From contig WHUX01000374.1 in the NCBI GenBank assembly GCA_015179025.1, positions 1 to 35,906 on the forward strand: a DNA stretch of 35,906 bases, given 5' to 3'. The translations under genes and the position numbers were made by a program. This document shows positions 1 to 9,215 of this stretch, in pieces (positions within the stretch are counted from its first letter, which is position 1; every line of letters starts with the position of its first letter). This stretch comes from Terfezia claveryi (Eukaryota; Ascomycota; Pezizomycetes; Pezizales; Pezizaceae). A model generated the notes under the pieces. It was not told the DNA's origin, searched no databases, and saw only the letters and a program-made list of their open reading frames with translations.

Positions 1-51
1 ACAGAAAATGCAGACAAAGACAAATGGCCTGGGACAGGTCCCTTGCTAGTG

Positions 52-1262
52 TCAGTAACTAGGCAAGGGACAGGGCTTTTCCCAACTCGTCAACCTCCTC
101 GATCCAGGGTACTGGAGTGTCGGAAATGGCATGGATGGCCAGGTTACGGGCTTTTCGAAGGGACAGGCTGTGATAAAATGATCAGCCTTCCCACACGCAA
201 TACACAAGCCTTTATCCCTGCGCCTGTCCCATTCCTCCTGCGTCAATCGAGGCCTTCCCGAGGACAAATCTATAGGGGCGGGCCCTCCTGGCACCAGCGA
301 AGGATGTGCCGGTTTGTTGGCCAGGGTCGTGGTTGTTGTGGAGGATTGGGCTGGCTTCGGCTGCTGCTGCTGTTGTGCTGGGCAGGTGGTTGGTCGGAAG
401 GCCGGTCGGTGGCGTAACCTGGCCATTCGTTGTTCTACCATGGAGGCCTGGTCGATCAATTCCTTGAGGGTATCAACTGCAGGGAGGGTAACCATGGCTT
501 GTTGGAGCTCATCGCTAAGCCCCTCCTGGAATTGCTTGAACTTAGCCTGGTCATTCCACCTTACCTCTGCGGCCAGCCTCGAGAACTCTGCAATGTAAGT
601 AGACAGCTCTGAGTTGCGCTGTCTTAGTGCCCGAAGCACTCGACTGGCCGTCCCCACTATATCAGGATCTCCGAACGCCCTATCCAGGATTGTGAAAAGG
701 GCCGAGATATCGTTGAGCTTGATCCCGGTTTCAAGGACATATGGCTGGATCTGGTCACAAGCTTTCCCCTCCAGCAAGGCGAAAACGTATGCCAGTCGAT
801 GTTGTTCTGACGGGAACCTGGCAGAATCCCTGTTGAGCTTGAGATTGACAGCATTTTTCCAGGCTCGTAGGCGAACCCGGTCCCCATTGAACTTGGGGGG
901 TATTGGAATGCTTTGGTCTTGTTGCTACTGGCTGCTGTTGGTATTGCAAAGTTTCCTAGAGCGCAGCTGAGGTTTTGGACCGTAGTCCATTCGTTAGCCA
1001 GAGCAATATTCAGATGGTCGAGATCGGTCTGGAGGACCGTAATCTCTTCGTCGGTGGATCTCAATTTTTGTTCAGCCACGGCCAGGCTGTTTTCAACTAC
1101 GGCCAGGCTGTTGCCGAGTTCGGCCCCGATGCAATCCATGGCCTCGAAGATGTCGATGATTTCTCGACGGTAGGCATTCAACTCGTTCAAGCCTGAGGGT
1201 ATGGGGAAGCTCCTCCAGGTTTGAAACCTGACAGCAGGTGGTGGGAGAGCTGCTCCTGACAT
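52..1262 (-). pseudogene. gag: Ty3/gypsy Gag, one frameshift (Gypsy-A)
   Basis: Structural Gag of a Ty3/gypsy retrotransposon, read right to left from an ATG at 1262, 37 bases after the presumed LTR end. The N-terminal third has a coiled-coil-like stretch (ENSLAVAEQKLRSTDEEI). The central part is a capsid-like retrotransposon Gag domain starting near a KFNGDR motif. A Q/P/T-rich linker follows, then a CCHC zinc knuckle (C-X2-C-X4-H-X4-C) at 163-204. The frame breaks at a run of six C on the minus strand (895-900); the flanking frames would join with one more base there, so this is a one-base loss or an assembly error. Downstream of the break about 280 codons are open to the stop near 52. Base composition is normal, with almost no RIP damage, so this copy is young. 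Protease and polymerase should lie beyond the left edge. Confidence 0.85.
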
Positions 1263-1363
1263 GACTGCGTACTAGTTGGTCCAAAGGATCCAACGTAGTG
1301 TAATGACGGCTCTGGGGCAAGGCGACCAAGGGGTACGCCGGGGCAAGGGCAAGGCTAGGATAA

Positions 1364-1390
1364 CACACATGTAGAAACGCTACATGTGTG
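1364..1390. other. Perfect 11-bp stem-loop in the LTR
   Basis: CACACATGTAG, a five-base AAACG loop, then CTACATGTGTG: a perfect 11-bp inverted repeat near the 3' end of the Gypsy-A LTR, upstream of gag. In the minus-strand transcript it would fold in the 5' leader. Confidence 0.7.
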
Positions 1391-1725
1391 ACTAGGGGGA
1401 GGCTGAGACGGGAGGCAAGGGCAAGAGGCAAGAGGGGCAGAGGGCAGGGGACACGAGACATGTGGAAGCAGTTGCCGCGTGTGTCAAGGGAGGCAGCTGG
1501 GCTGCAAACACAAGGCGAGGCAAGGCAAGGACAGTAGGTTCGCGGGGTGGGCAGCAGGGCTGCAGAGTCGAGGCGAGACAAGGAGGTACACAAGGGAGAT
1601 GCACCAACGTAGAGAGAAGCAAGGCCCTGTATTGGATATACAAGACGTTGGATGGGGATCCAACGAGAGGGCGGAGGGACGAAGATATATATACATGATT
1701 CCAGGCCAAGGCCGTGGAAGGAATA

Positions 1726-1842
1726 AGCTTCCCGAGATTCCTATCTCGGAAGCTAAGATAACAATCACCCATCGACGACACCCGAACAATCCTGTTCGAG
1801 TGTCAAAACAGCACGACACCCGAACAAGCCTGTTCGAGTGTC
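1726..1842. other. Cluster of three stem-loops in the LTR
   Basis: 1726-1754 is a 12-bp stem (AGCTTC, one bulged C, CGAGAT) with a TCCT loop. 1777-1804 and 1815-1842 are two near-identical copies, 38 bp apart, of a hairpin with arms GACACCCGAACA and TGTTCGAGTGTC. All lie just upstream, in transcription direction, of the TATA tract at 1685-1693. They may be transcription-factor sites or leader structures; the role is unknown. Confidence 0.65.
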
Positions 1843-2357
1843 AAATCAAGACTAAGAACATAGTTGTGACATAGCCTTTGTCTTAGGCGCACTCCCTTAT
1901 AGTGTTACTGGACGCACTTTGGTCTAAAGTGCACCCTCTGTCCTTCATTTTTTTAGTTATTTTTACTGAATTATTTTCCTTAAGTTCAGGGTAATAATCA
2001 GCAATTCAGGGTAATGCCAAGACTTTATGGTAACAGCTAATAGCTAGTATATGTATACATATAGCCAGCATATTGGTCTGGGTGTAACTATTGAACCATT
2101 AATAAGATACTTATGAAACTTAAACCGTAGCTCCCTTAAGGGTCTATGGACGTTTTATAAGGGTCTTAACCATCTAGGATGATTATAAACTACTCCAAGG
2201 TTCATACCCGTTTCAAATACTTAACTCTTATAGATAAGTATTAGAAACGTTTGTACTATACTACTAAGAGTGTACCTAGAGTCCATATAGATTCTAGGGT
2301 CATTCTATAAGGGCCCAAGTACCTTTAGTAGGGTTGGATGTCACCTCGTGACATTAG

Positions 2358-2690
2358 GACTCCCAAGTGCTCTTCCAAGATATCCCCCATCTATATAGCT
2401 AGATATAGCTAGGTATATGAACTTGCCAGAAACCAGCAGACTCTATATTAAGGCATTACTAATTGCTCTTAGAACCCCACAAGTAGACTTCTAAGATGTT
2501 TCCCATCTATATAGGTAGATATAGTTAGGTATATGAACTCATCAGAAAACCAACAGACTTTATATGAGGGTACTACTGATTACTCTTAAGACTCCGCAAG
2601 TGCTCTCCCAAGATGTTCCCTATCTATATAGGTATACATAGCTAGGTACATGAAATCACCAGAAACTAGTAGACCCTGTAGGACTGCCTA
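2358..2690. repeat. Three tandem copies of a ~116-bp repeat
   Basis: Units begin near 2358, 2472 and 2590 and share the order: a GACTCC-like start, AAGTGCTCT, CCAAGAT, CCATCTATATAG, AGCTAGGTATATGAA, then AGAAACCAGCAGAC. They are diverged by transitions. The array begins four bases after the end of the Gypsy-A LTR, so it may be part of the insertion target. Confidence 0.75.
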
Positions 2691-3429
2691 GCTAATTGCT
2701 CTACTACTATAGGTTGCTAATGGCTGTGGATAATAATATCAGTAAGCAATTAGGTGGCCATAGATAGGTGTAGTCTCGCTATATTAGCAAGAGTGGTTGC
2801 TGCTTTACAGACAGCTAATGTCTAGGAATGGCGGTGATTGTGGGAGGCATATGCACAGGACAGAGTCCTGGTAGGATCCATGATGGAATAGTTTGGTGGA
2901 AGTACAAATATGAATCCTCAATGTATATAGAAGCTCAAGTTCATATAGTGCATGCAATATATTAGTTATACCTAACTGCCTTTTCCTGACTGCCCCTCTC
3001 TACCTGGCTGCGCTTGTCTAGCTGCTATTACCATTATTTACTAGGTATGCCAAGTAGGGTGGACATGTTGCCTACCAGGTAGTTGTACTAGGGTGCATGC
3101 TTATATTCCAAAGGTATATTGTACTTTTATAGCACCTAGATATTGTACAACTATAGATTGGCACCTGGGTGAAGAACAAGTATACAGCTTGAGGGCGCGT
3201 ATATATAAGATAGGGCGCCAGGGCGTTGTTGCATAACGCAGAACCATAGGGTGCAAAGCCCCAAGGTACAGCTTTATGGCATAGATTATATTAAGAACTG
3301 GCTATAGGGTGTACTCTGTCAGGGAGTGGCGTCCAAGTAACAACAGCCTTCCATGCTGTGCCGTTAACTGTCAGTTTGTTTTTAGATCATTATGGGTATC
3401 AGACACCACAAAGGCAAACTGTGATCGTT
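2691..3429. other. AT-rich stretch with no recognisable gene
   Basis: No supported open frame. The only notable composition is a short GC-rich patch at 3194-3232 carrying GGGCGCG and GGGCGCCAGGGCG, the same GGCGCC word as in E1. It may be a remnant of a related element, or the degraded 3' part of Gypsy-B. Confidence 0.5.
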
Positions 3430-3653
3430 TTTGATATTACCGAACTTCTAATAATCCTATTCCCCTATTTCAATTAATCTGACATACTGAGTCTCAACAA
3501 GTACTTTATCAAAGTCAGTAAAATCAGTAACCTCCTCAATTTCCAACACTCTCTTTTGCTCAAGTCTATAAGGAGTAGTGACTCGTAGCTTGTTGCAATT
3601 GGCTTTAATCTAATCTATCTCCAAAATTAGTGGTAGATCTGGTTCGAAGCATG
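3430..3653 (-). pseudogene. Degenerate coding remnant downstream of Gypsy-B pro
   Basis: On the minus strand the reading frame of 3946-4091 continues here once E1 and one TA are left out of account: ..LVIEV joins TCFEPDLPLILEID. A readable stretch follows, ending DKVLVETQYVRLIEIGE, with few stops. I do not recognise the domain. By position it should be linker or early pol of the Gypsy-B relic. No reverse transcriptase motif follows, so most of pol is deleted or was never here. Confidence 0.45.
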
Positions 3654-3655
3654 TA

Positions 3656-3943
3656 CATCAGCAAAGAATATTTGGCGCCCTGGCGCCCTGCAGTGGCGCC
3701 CTGACGCCAGCGGTCTAGTAGCGGCCGCTCTGGCTCCAGCGGCGCCCTGGGCGCCCGGGCGCCATTCTAGCGATCGGGCGGTCATATTTTCAGTGCATTT
3801 CGGTCGGAAATATGGCGCCCGGTGGCTCCCTGTGGCGCCAGGGCGCCAGCGATCCGGTTTGGTGCCTTTGAGATTGACAGCTTGCCTTTAGGGGCGCCAG
3901 TGGCGCCAGAGGCACAAGGGGCAACCAAGATTCTTTGCTGATG
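3656..3943. mobile_element. E1: 288-bp foldback element with GGCGCC clusters
   Basis: Bounded by inverted CATCAGCAAAGAAT and ATTCTTTGCTGATG and flanked by a TA duplication (3654-3655, 3944-3945; it can be read as GTA or longer). The interior is strikingly GC-rich, with about a dozen GGCGCC or near-GGCGCC palindromic words concentrated next to both ends. It carries no coding capacity, so it would move only with help from a transposase elsewhere. It sits inside the Gypsy-B coding relic, and leaving it out restores the frame. The termini match E3. Superfamily unassigned. Confidence 0.8.
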
Positions 3944-3945
3944 TA

Positions 3946-5270
3946 ACCTCAATAACTAGATCAAGTATTTAATTTTGTCATGATCTTGTATCTAGGACCT
4001 CTATCTGCAGGTTTTGAATTTGTACTGTCTCAAACCTCTTGAGAATCGAGCCGTCGGCGCTCTCTAGTCTCAGTCTTTACTCCCTCTTAACTTAAGGCAG
4101 CATCATCAATTCAATAAAAAAAAAATTAAAAATTGTAGCTTCTATACAAGTATCAGTGAAAGTATTAATGGAAATTTCATGTTTATTTCCTCCGTACATC
4201 CAAGATAACTTAACAGAGATAAAAAATTTCAATCCTTCATGCTTTAATACCTTCGCACCTAATTTTCCTGCTAAAGAGAGATCATTAACTCCATCTAATA
4301 AAATATCCAGTACTGCTACCTTTTGTGGTCTTTTTTCAAGTATGTCAATATAAGGACCCACCTGATTATCAGCTTTTCTTTTTGTCCCTTTTTTTACGTT
4401 TTTATTTAATAAAGAAAGAGAAGTAATAGTAGAAGAAGATAAATTGCAAGAAACAGAACTAATCAAAATAGGGTCAATATCCATTAGTTCCCCTTTATGT
4501 TCCTCCTTCCAACTACCAATAGAGATGCCATTCCATATAATACAAATAGAAAACCAATCCTGTGAGACTACCTGATATGATGTACTAGATAGCCTATATC
4601 CCTAACAGTCCGAATTCTCTCCATAATTCAACTTATCTTCACTAATAATATGTACAAACTGAACCTCAAATGGCATTACCATAGCTGCTCCTGTAGACAC
4701 TGTTGCCACTTTCTTAACTTCCTACTTTCCCTTTCCCTTTTCCTTTGACTCAACTGTAAGTTTCCAACTATTTATATAGTTACCTATCATATGAGTTTTA
4801 TCCCTACACTAGATATACTATCCATCCTTTTTCCAAGCCTGTCATATTGTATATATAACCTTATCTTGACCAGGCTCTTTTTCCTTCTTAAAGGAAGTAT
4901 CAAACTTGGGTTTGGATTTAGTATTAGACTTGGTTTTTACCTTCTACTTTAGTTTGGTAATCCGATCTTTAAGATTGTCGGATTTCTTCTCGCTAGTTTT
5001 GGAGGGTATTGAGTACCTCCTTTTTTGCACTAGTAGTCTGTTCTTTTAATGGAACCAGCTCTATGTATGTGCCTCCCTAACCTTCTCATACTGAACCTGA
5101 GACTTGGTATTAGAAATAGCCTGAAAGCATATTTCTGTACTTGCTAGCAGCTTATTAAAAATGTCTTTATCTATACTAACTTAGACCATATGGGCCCAAG
5201 TCTTGGACTGAATAGCACTAATCTGGTTCTTCCAGAGCTATTTCTGTAGTAGTTCTGTTACCAACTAATG
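3946..5270 (-). pseudogene. Gypsy-B gag C-terminus and probable protease, RIP-degraded
   Basis: Minus-strand continuation of Gypsy-B after E2. The first part reads QLWKNQISAIQSKTWAHMV then EKVREAH, with TAG/TAA stops where Q or W is expected. A lysine-rich region follows, where a zinc knuckle would sit, then an open 130-codon stretch (4484-4092). That stretch contains LDILLDGVNDLSLAGKLG and VKLSWMYGGNKHEI, at the position expected for the retropepsin-like protease. The active-site D-T/S-G is not intact, so the protease call is weak. Most stops are explained by C-to-T at CpA. Confidence 0.55.
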
Positions 5271-5278
5271 AACCCTAT

Positions 5279-6130
5279 TAGCGTGCGTACCGAGGCAAGT
5301 TTTCCCTGTGCCGACTCACCAAGACTCGTAACGACGGCCGAGTTTTGTCCAACCCTCAAACTCGGCAAGTTGGCTATACTATTCTCTGGAATACTCAGGC
5401 CAGCGCCGAGTAGCCGACGAGTACTCGCTAAGTCTTTTTATTATGTGAAATATGCTGGAAGCCTACCTTCGCCGCCTATATATACATGGCATTCGTGGGA
5501 ATTTGTGCTTTCACGCCTTATATATATACATGGAAATCATGCATTCACGGCTTAAATATATACATGCAGGTCTTACATTCGTGGCTTATACATATATATG
5601 GAAATCATGCATTCGAGGCTTATATATATACATGGAAATCATGCATTCACGGCTTATATATATACATGGATTAGATATATACTAGCTGCGAATGCACAAA
5701 CTCCATGTATATATATAAGCCGCAAATGCATGATTTCCATGTATATATATAAGCTATGAATGCATGATTTCCAGGTATATATATAAGCTGCGAATGCATG
5801 ATTTTCATGTATATGTATAAGCCATGAATGCAAGACTTGCATATATATATATAAGCCGCGAATGCATGATTTCCATATATATATATAAGCCGCGAATGCA
5901 AGAATTCCATGTATATATATAAGCCATGAATGCACGAATTTCATGTATATATGGCTGGCGTAGGTAGAATGCTAGCCTATTCCCTGTAACAAAAGGCCTT
6001 GGCGAGTACTCGCGAGTAGCTGGTGAGTCGGCACAAGCTGGCTTCTCATAGATTGCCATTGGTGCGAGTGGGTGTCGAGTAGGAAAAATAGTTGGCAAAC
6101 TCGCCTCGACTTGGGCCGATGCATATACTA
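5279..6130. mobile_element. E2: 852-bp foldback element with 8-bp target duplication
   Basis: Flanked by AACCCTAT (5271-5278) and AACCCTAA (6131-6138), an 8-bp duplication with one difference. The ends begin TAGCGTGCGTACCG and, on the other strand, TAGTATATGCATCG, matching apart from transitions. The ~190-bp subterminal arms are rich in the word CGAGT (CTCGCGAGTAGC, GTGCCGACTCACC on both sides). The centre is a palindromic AT-rich minisatellite. An 8-bp duplication and subterminal repeats suggest a hAT-type non-autonomous element. Leaving out the element and one duplication rejoins the gag frame (..DFIACIRV to H..LVTELLQK). No coding capacity. Confidence 0.75.
5471..5950. repeat. Palindromic minisatellite at the core of E2
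   Basis: About six 34-35-bp units run one way (ATATATATACATGG, AAATCATGCATTCACGGCTT) up to about 5675. About eight then run in the opposite orientation (AAGCCGCGAATGCATGATTT, CCATGTATATATAT). The whole array is a foldback of tandem units, each with TA-rich ends and an ATGCAT centre. Confidence 0.85.
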
Positions 6131-6138
6131 AACCCTAA

Positions 6139-6486
6139 TACAAGCAATGAAATCTTTTATTAACTCACATTTCTTCTGGAACTCCTTCCAAAGGGAAACC
6201 TTTGCATCCTGCTTCTTATTCTGGTTCTAATATGCATTTATAAATTCATGTTTAAAGACATTAAACATGTCCAATTCAACCCATCCAGAGTTAGTATTTG
6301 GTGTTTACTTATGCTGATTTGCATAATACTAGGTGCTCGTACTTTTTGTAAATAGATCTGCTACGAACTGGATCTTTTCGCTATGAGTAGAGTATATCAG
6401 TAGCAAGTGTTCAAAGGTGTGGTCTACCTTTATTAAGATTTCTTTTAGCTTGCTTGAAGTCTATTGAACTTCAGAGGTAAGGGAAG
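6139..6486 (-). pseudogene. gag: Gypsy-B Gag core segment, RIP-degraded
   Basis: Minus-strand piece between E3 and E2. Readable text includes KLKEILIKVDHTFEHLLL, STHSEKIQFVADLF, WMGWIGHV and KCELIKDFIACIRV, which follows the order of a retrotransposon Gag (capsid) domain. Stops and one or two small indels interrupt it. It joins in frame to 3946-5270 across E2. Confidence 0.6.
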
Positions 6487-6539
6487 GTCATCAGCAAAAA
6501 AAATTGTGCGTCAGGACGTATCACCAAGCGTCCGGACGC

Positions 6540-6745
6540 GAGTTTGCGTCCGGTGCGTCCTGTGCGTCTGGACGCACTAGAACGTTGCCCCCTCGCCTGT
6601 GACGCAACACCAATGCTGGGCAGTTGCTCTCGCATCTGGACGCACTGGAACGTTGCCCCCTCGCCTGGGACGCAACACCAATGCTAGGCAGTTGATCTCG
6701 CATCTGGGATGCACTGGGATGTTGGCCCCGTTCCTGGGACGCAAG
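6540..6745. repeat. Left subterminal ~70-bp repeats of E3
   Basis: Three diverging tandem units carry GGACGCACTGGAACGTTG, CCCCCTCGCCTGGGACGC and AACACCAATGCTGGGCAGTTG-like text. The word GCGTC or GACGC recurs throughout, as it does at the opposite end. Confidence 0.8.
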
Positions 6746-6956
6746 CATACGTGCAACCTTTGTCCCGACGCACTTGGAAACACAACCCGCTTACAGCTTG
6801 CATCTGCTACGTTCTTACACCAGCCAGCTATGTAGCCGGGTTTGCAACCTTTGAATATGCATGCAGCAGAAATATTCATTGTATTCGCCAATTATTATAT
6901 ACACAGAGAGGTATTTAGCAATAGATATGTACACGGAACATTTGTGCAGCAACACT

Positions 6957-7093
6957 CGCTCTAACCCTTGGCCTAACCTTCGCTCTAACTCTCGTTGTAT
7001 CCATCGCTCTAACTCTCGCTCTAATGCTCGCTCTAATTCTCGCTCTAATGCTCGCTCTAATGCTCGCTCTAATGCTCTCTCTAATACTCGCTG
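6957..7093. repeat. 12-bp minisatellite in left arm of E3
   Basis: About eleven units of the type CTCGCTCTAATG, in phase with codons on both strands (for example LERALERE read leftward). The mirror copy in the right arm has about two fewer units. Confidence 0.85.
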
Positions 7094-7404
7094 TAATATG
7101 CTGGGAATAATGAGCAAAGGGAAAAAGCGCGGGGAAGGGAAGTATATATACAGGAAAACCATAGTTGCCAAGGCCGACTGCTAAGGCCGACAATTTAGAC
7201 TTTCCGAAGACAATGAGATAAGGGATAATAAGAGAAGTGGCACGACAGTGATCAACGGCGCTCAGCCCCCCATTCGCACGCGGGTGCCGTACTACTCAAT
7301 GCCTGGCGTGGTAATAGTCATATTGGGAAATCGTAGTCGTGGTACTGCGACCGAGACAAGTACTGCGGAGTTCACGCTTTGTGATATATCCCGTAGGAAT
7401 TCAT

Positions 7405-8270
7405 GCATTCACGGGCATATATATATAAGTATCCGAAAGCACGAGTTTCTCGCACATATATATATATGTCTCCAAAAGCACGAGTTTCTTGCATATATAT
7501 ATAAGTCTCCAAAAGCACGAGTTTCTCGCATATATATATATATAAGCGCGCAAATGCATGGATTTCTCGCACATATATATATATGTCTCCAAAAGCACGA
7601 GTTTCTCGCATATATATATATATAAGCGCGCGAATGCATGGATTTCTCGCACATATATATATATGTCTCCAAAAGCACGAGTTTCTTGCATATATATATA
7701 AGTCTCCAAAAGCACGAGTTTCTCGCATATATATATATATAAGCGCGCAAATGCATGGATTTCTCGCACATATATATATATGTCTCCAAAAGCACGAGTT
7801 TCTCGCATATATATATATATAAGCGCGCGAATGCATGGATTTCTCGCACATATATCTATATGTCTCCAAAAGCACGAGTTTCTCGCATATATATATATAA
7901 GTCTCCAAAAGCACGAGTTTCTCGCACATATATATATATGTCTCCCAAAGCACGAATTTCTTGCATATATATATATACGTCTCCAAAAGCACGAGTTCTC
8001 GCATATATATATATATGTCTCCAAAAGCACGAGTTTCTCGCATATATATATATAAGTCTCCAAAAGCACGTGTTTCTCGCACATATATATATATGTCTCC
8101 AAAAGCACGAGTTTCTTGCATATATATATATAAGTCTGCGAATGCATGGATTTCTCGCATATATATATATATAAGCGCGCGAATGCATGGATTTGTCGCA
8201 TATATATATATATATAAGCCCGCGAATGCATGGATTTCTCGCATATATATACTTACTTATATAAGCCCGC
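7405..8270. repeat. Central ~39-bp minisatellite of E3, about 21 units
   Basis: All units run in one direction. Two variants mix. One carries AAAAGCACGAGTTTCTCGCA, the other GCGAATGCATGGATTTCTCGC; both are followed by a variable (TA)n tract. The order of variants shows short higher-order blocks such as B-A-B-A. ORFs up to 290 codons across it on both strands are by-products of a period that stays near a multiple of three. Confidence 0.9.
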
Positions 8271-8587
8271 GCATGCATGAATTCCTACGGGATATATCAC
8301 AAAGCGTGAACTCCGCAGTACTTGTCTCGGTCGCAGTACCACGACTACGATTTCCCAATATGACTATTACCACGCCAGGCATTGAGTAGTACGGCACCCG
8401 CGTGCGAATGGGGGGCTGAGCGCCGTTGATCACTGTCGTGCCACTTCTCTTATTATCCCTTATCTCATTGTCTTCGGAAAGTCTAAATTGTCGGCCTTAG
8501 CAGTCGGCCTTGGCAACTATGGTTTTCCTGTATATATACTTCCCTTCCCCGCGCTTTTTCCCTTTGATCATTATTCCCAGCATATTA

Positions 8588-8707
8588 CAGCGAGTATTAG
8601 AGAGAGCATTAGAGCGAGCATTAGAGCGAGCATTAGAGCGAGAGTTAGAGCGATGGATACAACGAGAGTTAGAGCGAAGGTTAGGCCAAGGGTTAGAGCG
8701 AGTGTTG
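8588..8707. repeat. 12-bp minisatellite in right arm of E3
   Basis: Inverted counterpart of 6957-7093 with units such as CATTAGAGCGAG. It differs from the left array mainly by loss of about 24 bp (two units), while flanking arm sequence is nearly identical. Confidence 0.85.
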
Positions 8708-8924
8708 CTGCACAAATGTTCCGTGTACATATCTATTGCTAAATACCTCTCTGTGTATATAATAATTGGCGAATACAATGAATATTTCTGCTGCATGCAT
8801 ATTCAAAGGTTGCAAACCCGGCTACATAGCTGGCTGGTGTAAGAACGTAGCAGATGCAAGCCAGCGGGTTGTGTTTCCAAGTGCGTCGGGACAAAGGTTG
8901 CATGTATGCTTGCGTCCCAGGCAC

Positions 8925-9215
8925 GGGGGCAACATCCCAGTGCATCCCAGATGCGAGAGCAACTGCCCAGCATTGGTGTTGCGTCCCAGGCGAGGGGGCA
9001 ACGTGCCAGTGCGTCCCAGATGCGACAGCAACTGCCCAGCATTGGTGTTGCGTCCCAGGCGTGTGAGCAATGTCACAGTGCGTCCTAGACGCGAGCGCAA
9101 CTGCCAAGAATTGGTGTTGCGTCCCAGGCGTGTGAGCAACGTCCCAGTGCGTCAGGACGGTAGCGCAACAAGCGTTCGCGTCCTGATTTTGAGTTATCGT
9201 CCCGTGCGTTACATG
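8925..9215. repeat. Right subterminal ~70-bp repeats of E3
   Basis: About four units carrying TTGGTGTTGCGTCCCAGGCG and CAGTGCGTCCCAGATGCGA. They are the inverted relatives of the left subterminal array and have more copies. Confidence 0.8.

Larger units (their letters stand above)
1299..2353 (-). mobile_element. 5' LTR of Gypsy-A (about 1,055 bp)
   Basis: On the minus strand the sequence begins TGTCACGAGGTGACATCC at 2353, the same start as the other gypsy LTRs here, and ends ..TCATTACA at 1299, just upstream of gag. The first 468 bp (1886-2353) align along their whole length with 33822-34289 of the Gypsy-D LTR, while the rest (1299-1885) is unrelated to it. A TATATATAT tract at 1685-1693 is a plausible promoter element for leftward transcription. 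A possible primer-binding site starting TGGATCC lies about six bases after the LTR end. The 1299 boundary is inferred from the TG..CA rule and its position, with no second copy to confirm it. Confidence 0.6.

Noticed and set aside
43..417. Plus-strand ORFs over the Gypsy-A gag region
   Set aside because: They are shadows of the minus-strand Gag, which has a zinc knuckle and family-like text.
5271..6138. Telomere-like AACCCTAA beside E2
   Set aside because: It is a single 8-base copy on each side, fully explained as the target duplication. No tandem telomere repeat is present.
6815..7171. 118-codon ORF with ALERALERE repeats in the E3 arm (110 codons in the other arm)
   Set aside because: The repeat comes from the 12-bp minisatellite, and the opposite strand is open too (RSNARSNA). 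Its presence in both arms follows from the palindrome. No family resemblance.
7405..8270. CRISPR-like look of regularly spaced repeats
   Set aside because: There are no unique spacers; the sequence between the conserved parts is a variable TA tract. The host is a fungus and no cas genes are present.
7372..8278. ORFs of up to 290 codons rich in YIYI and CEK/ARN text on both strands
   Set aside because: They lie wholly in the 39-bp minisatellite of E3, whose period is a multiple of three. Both strands and several frames are open, which is a repeat effect and not a gene.
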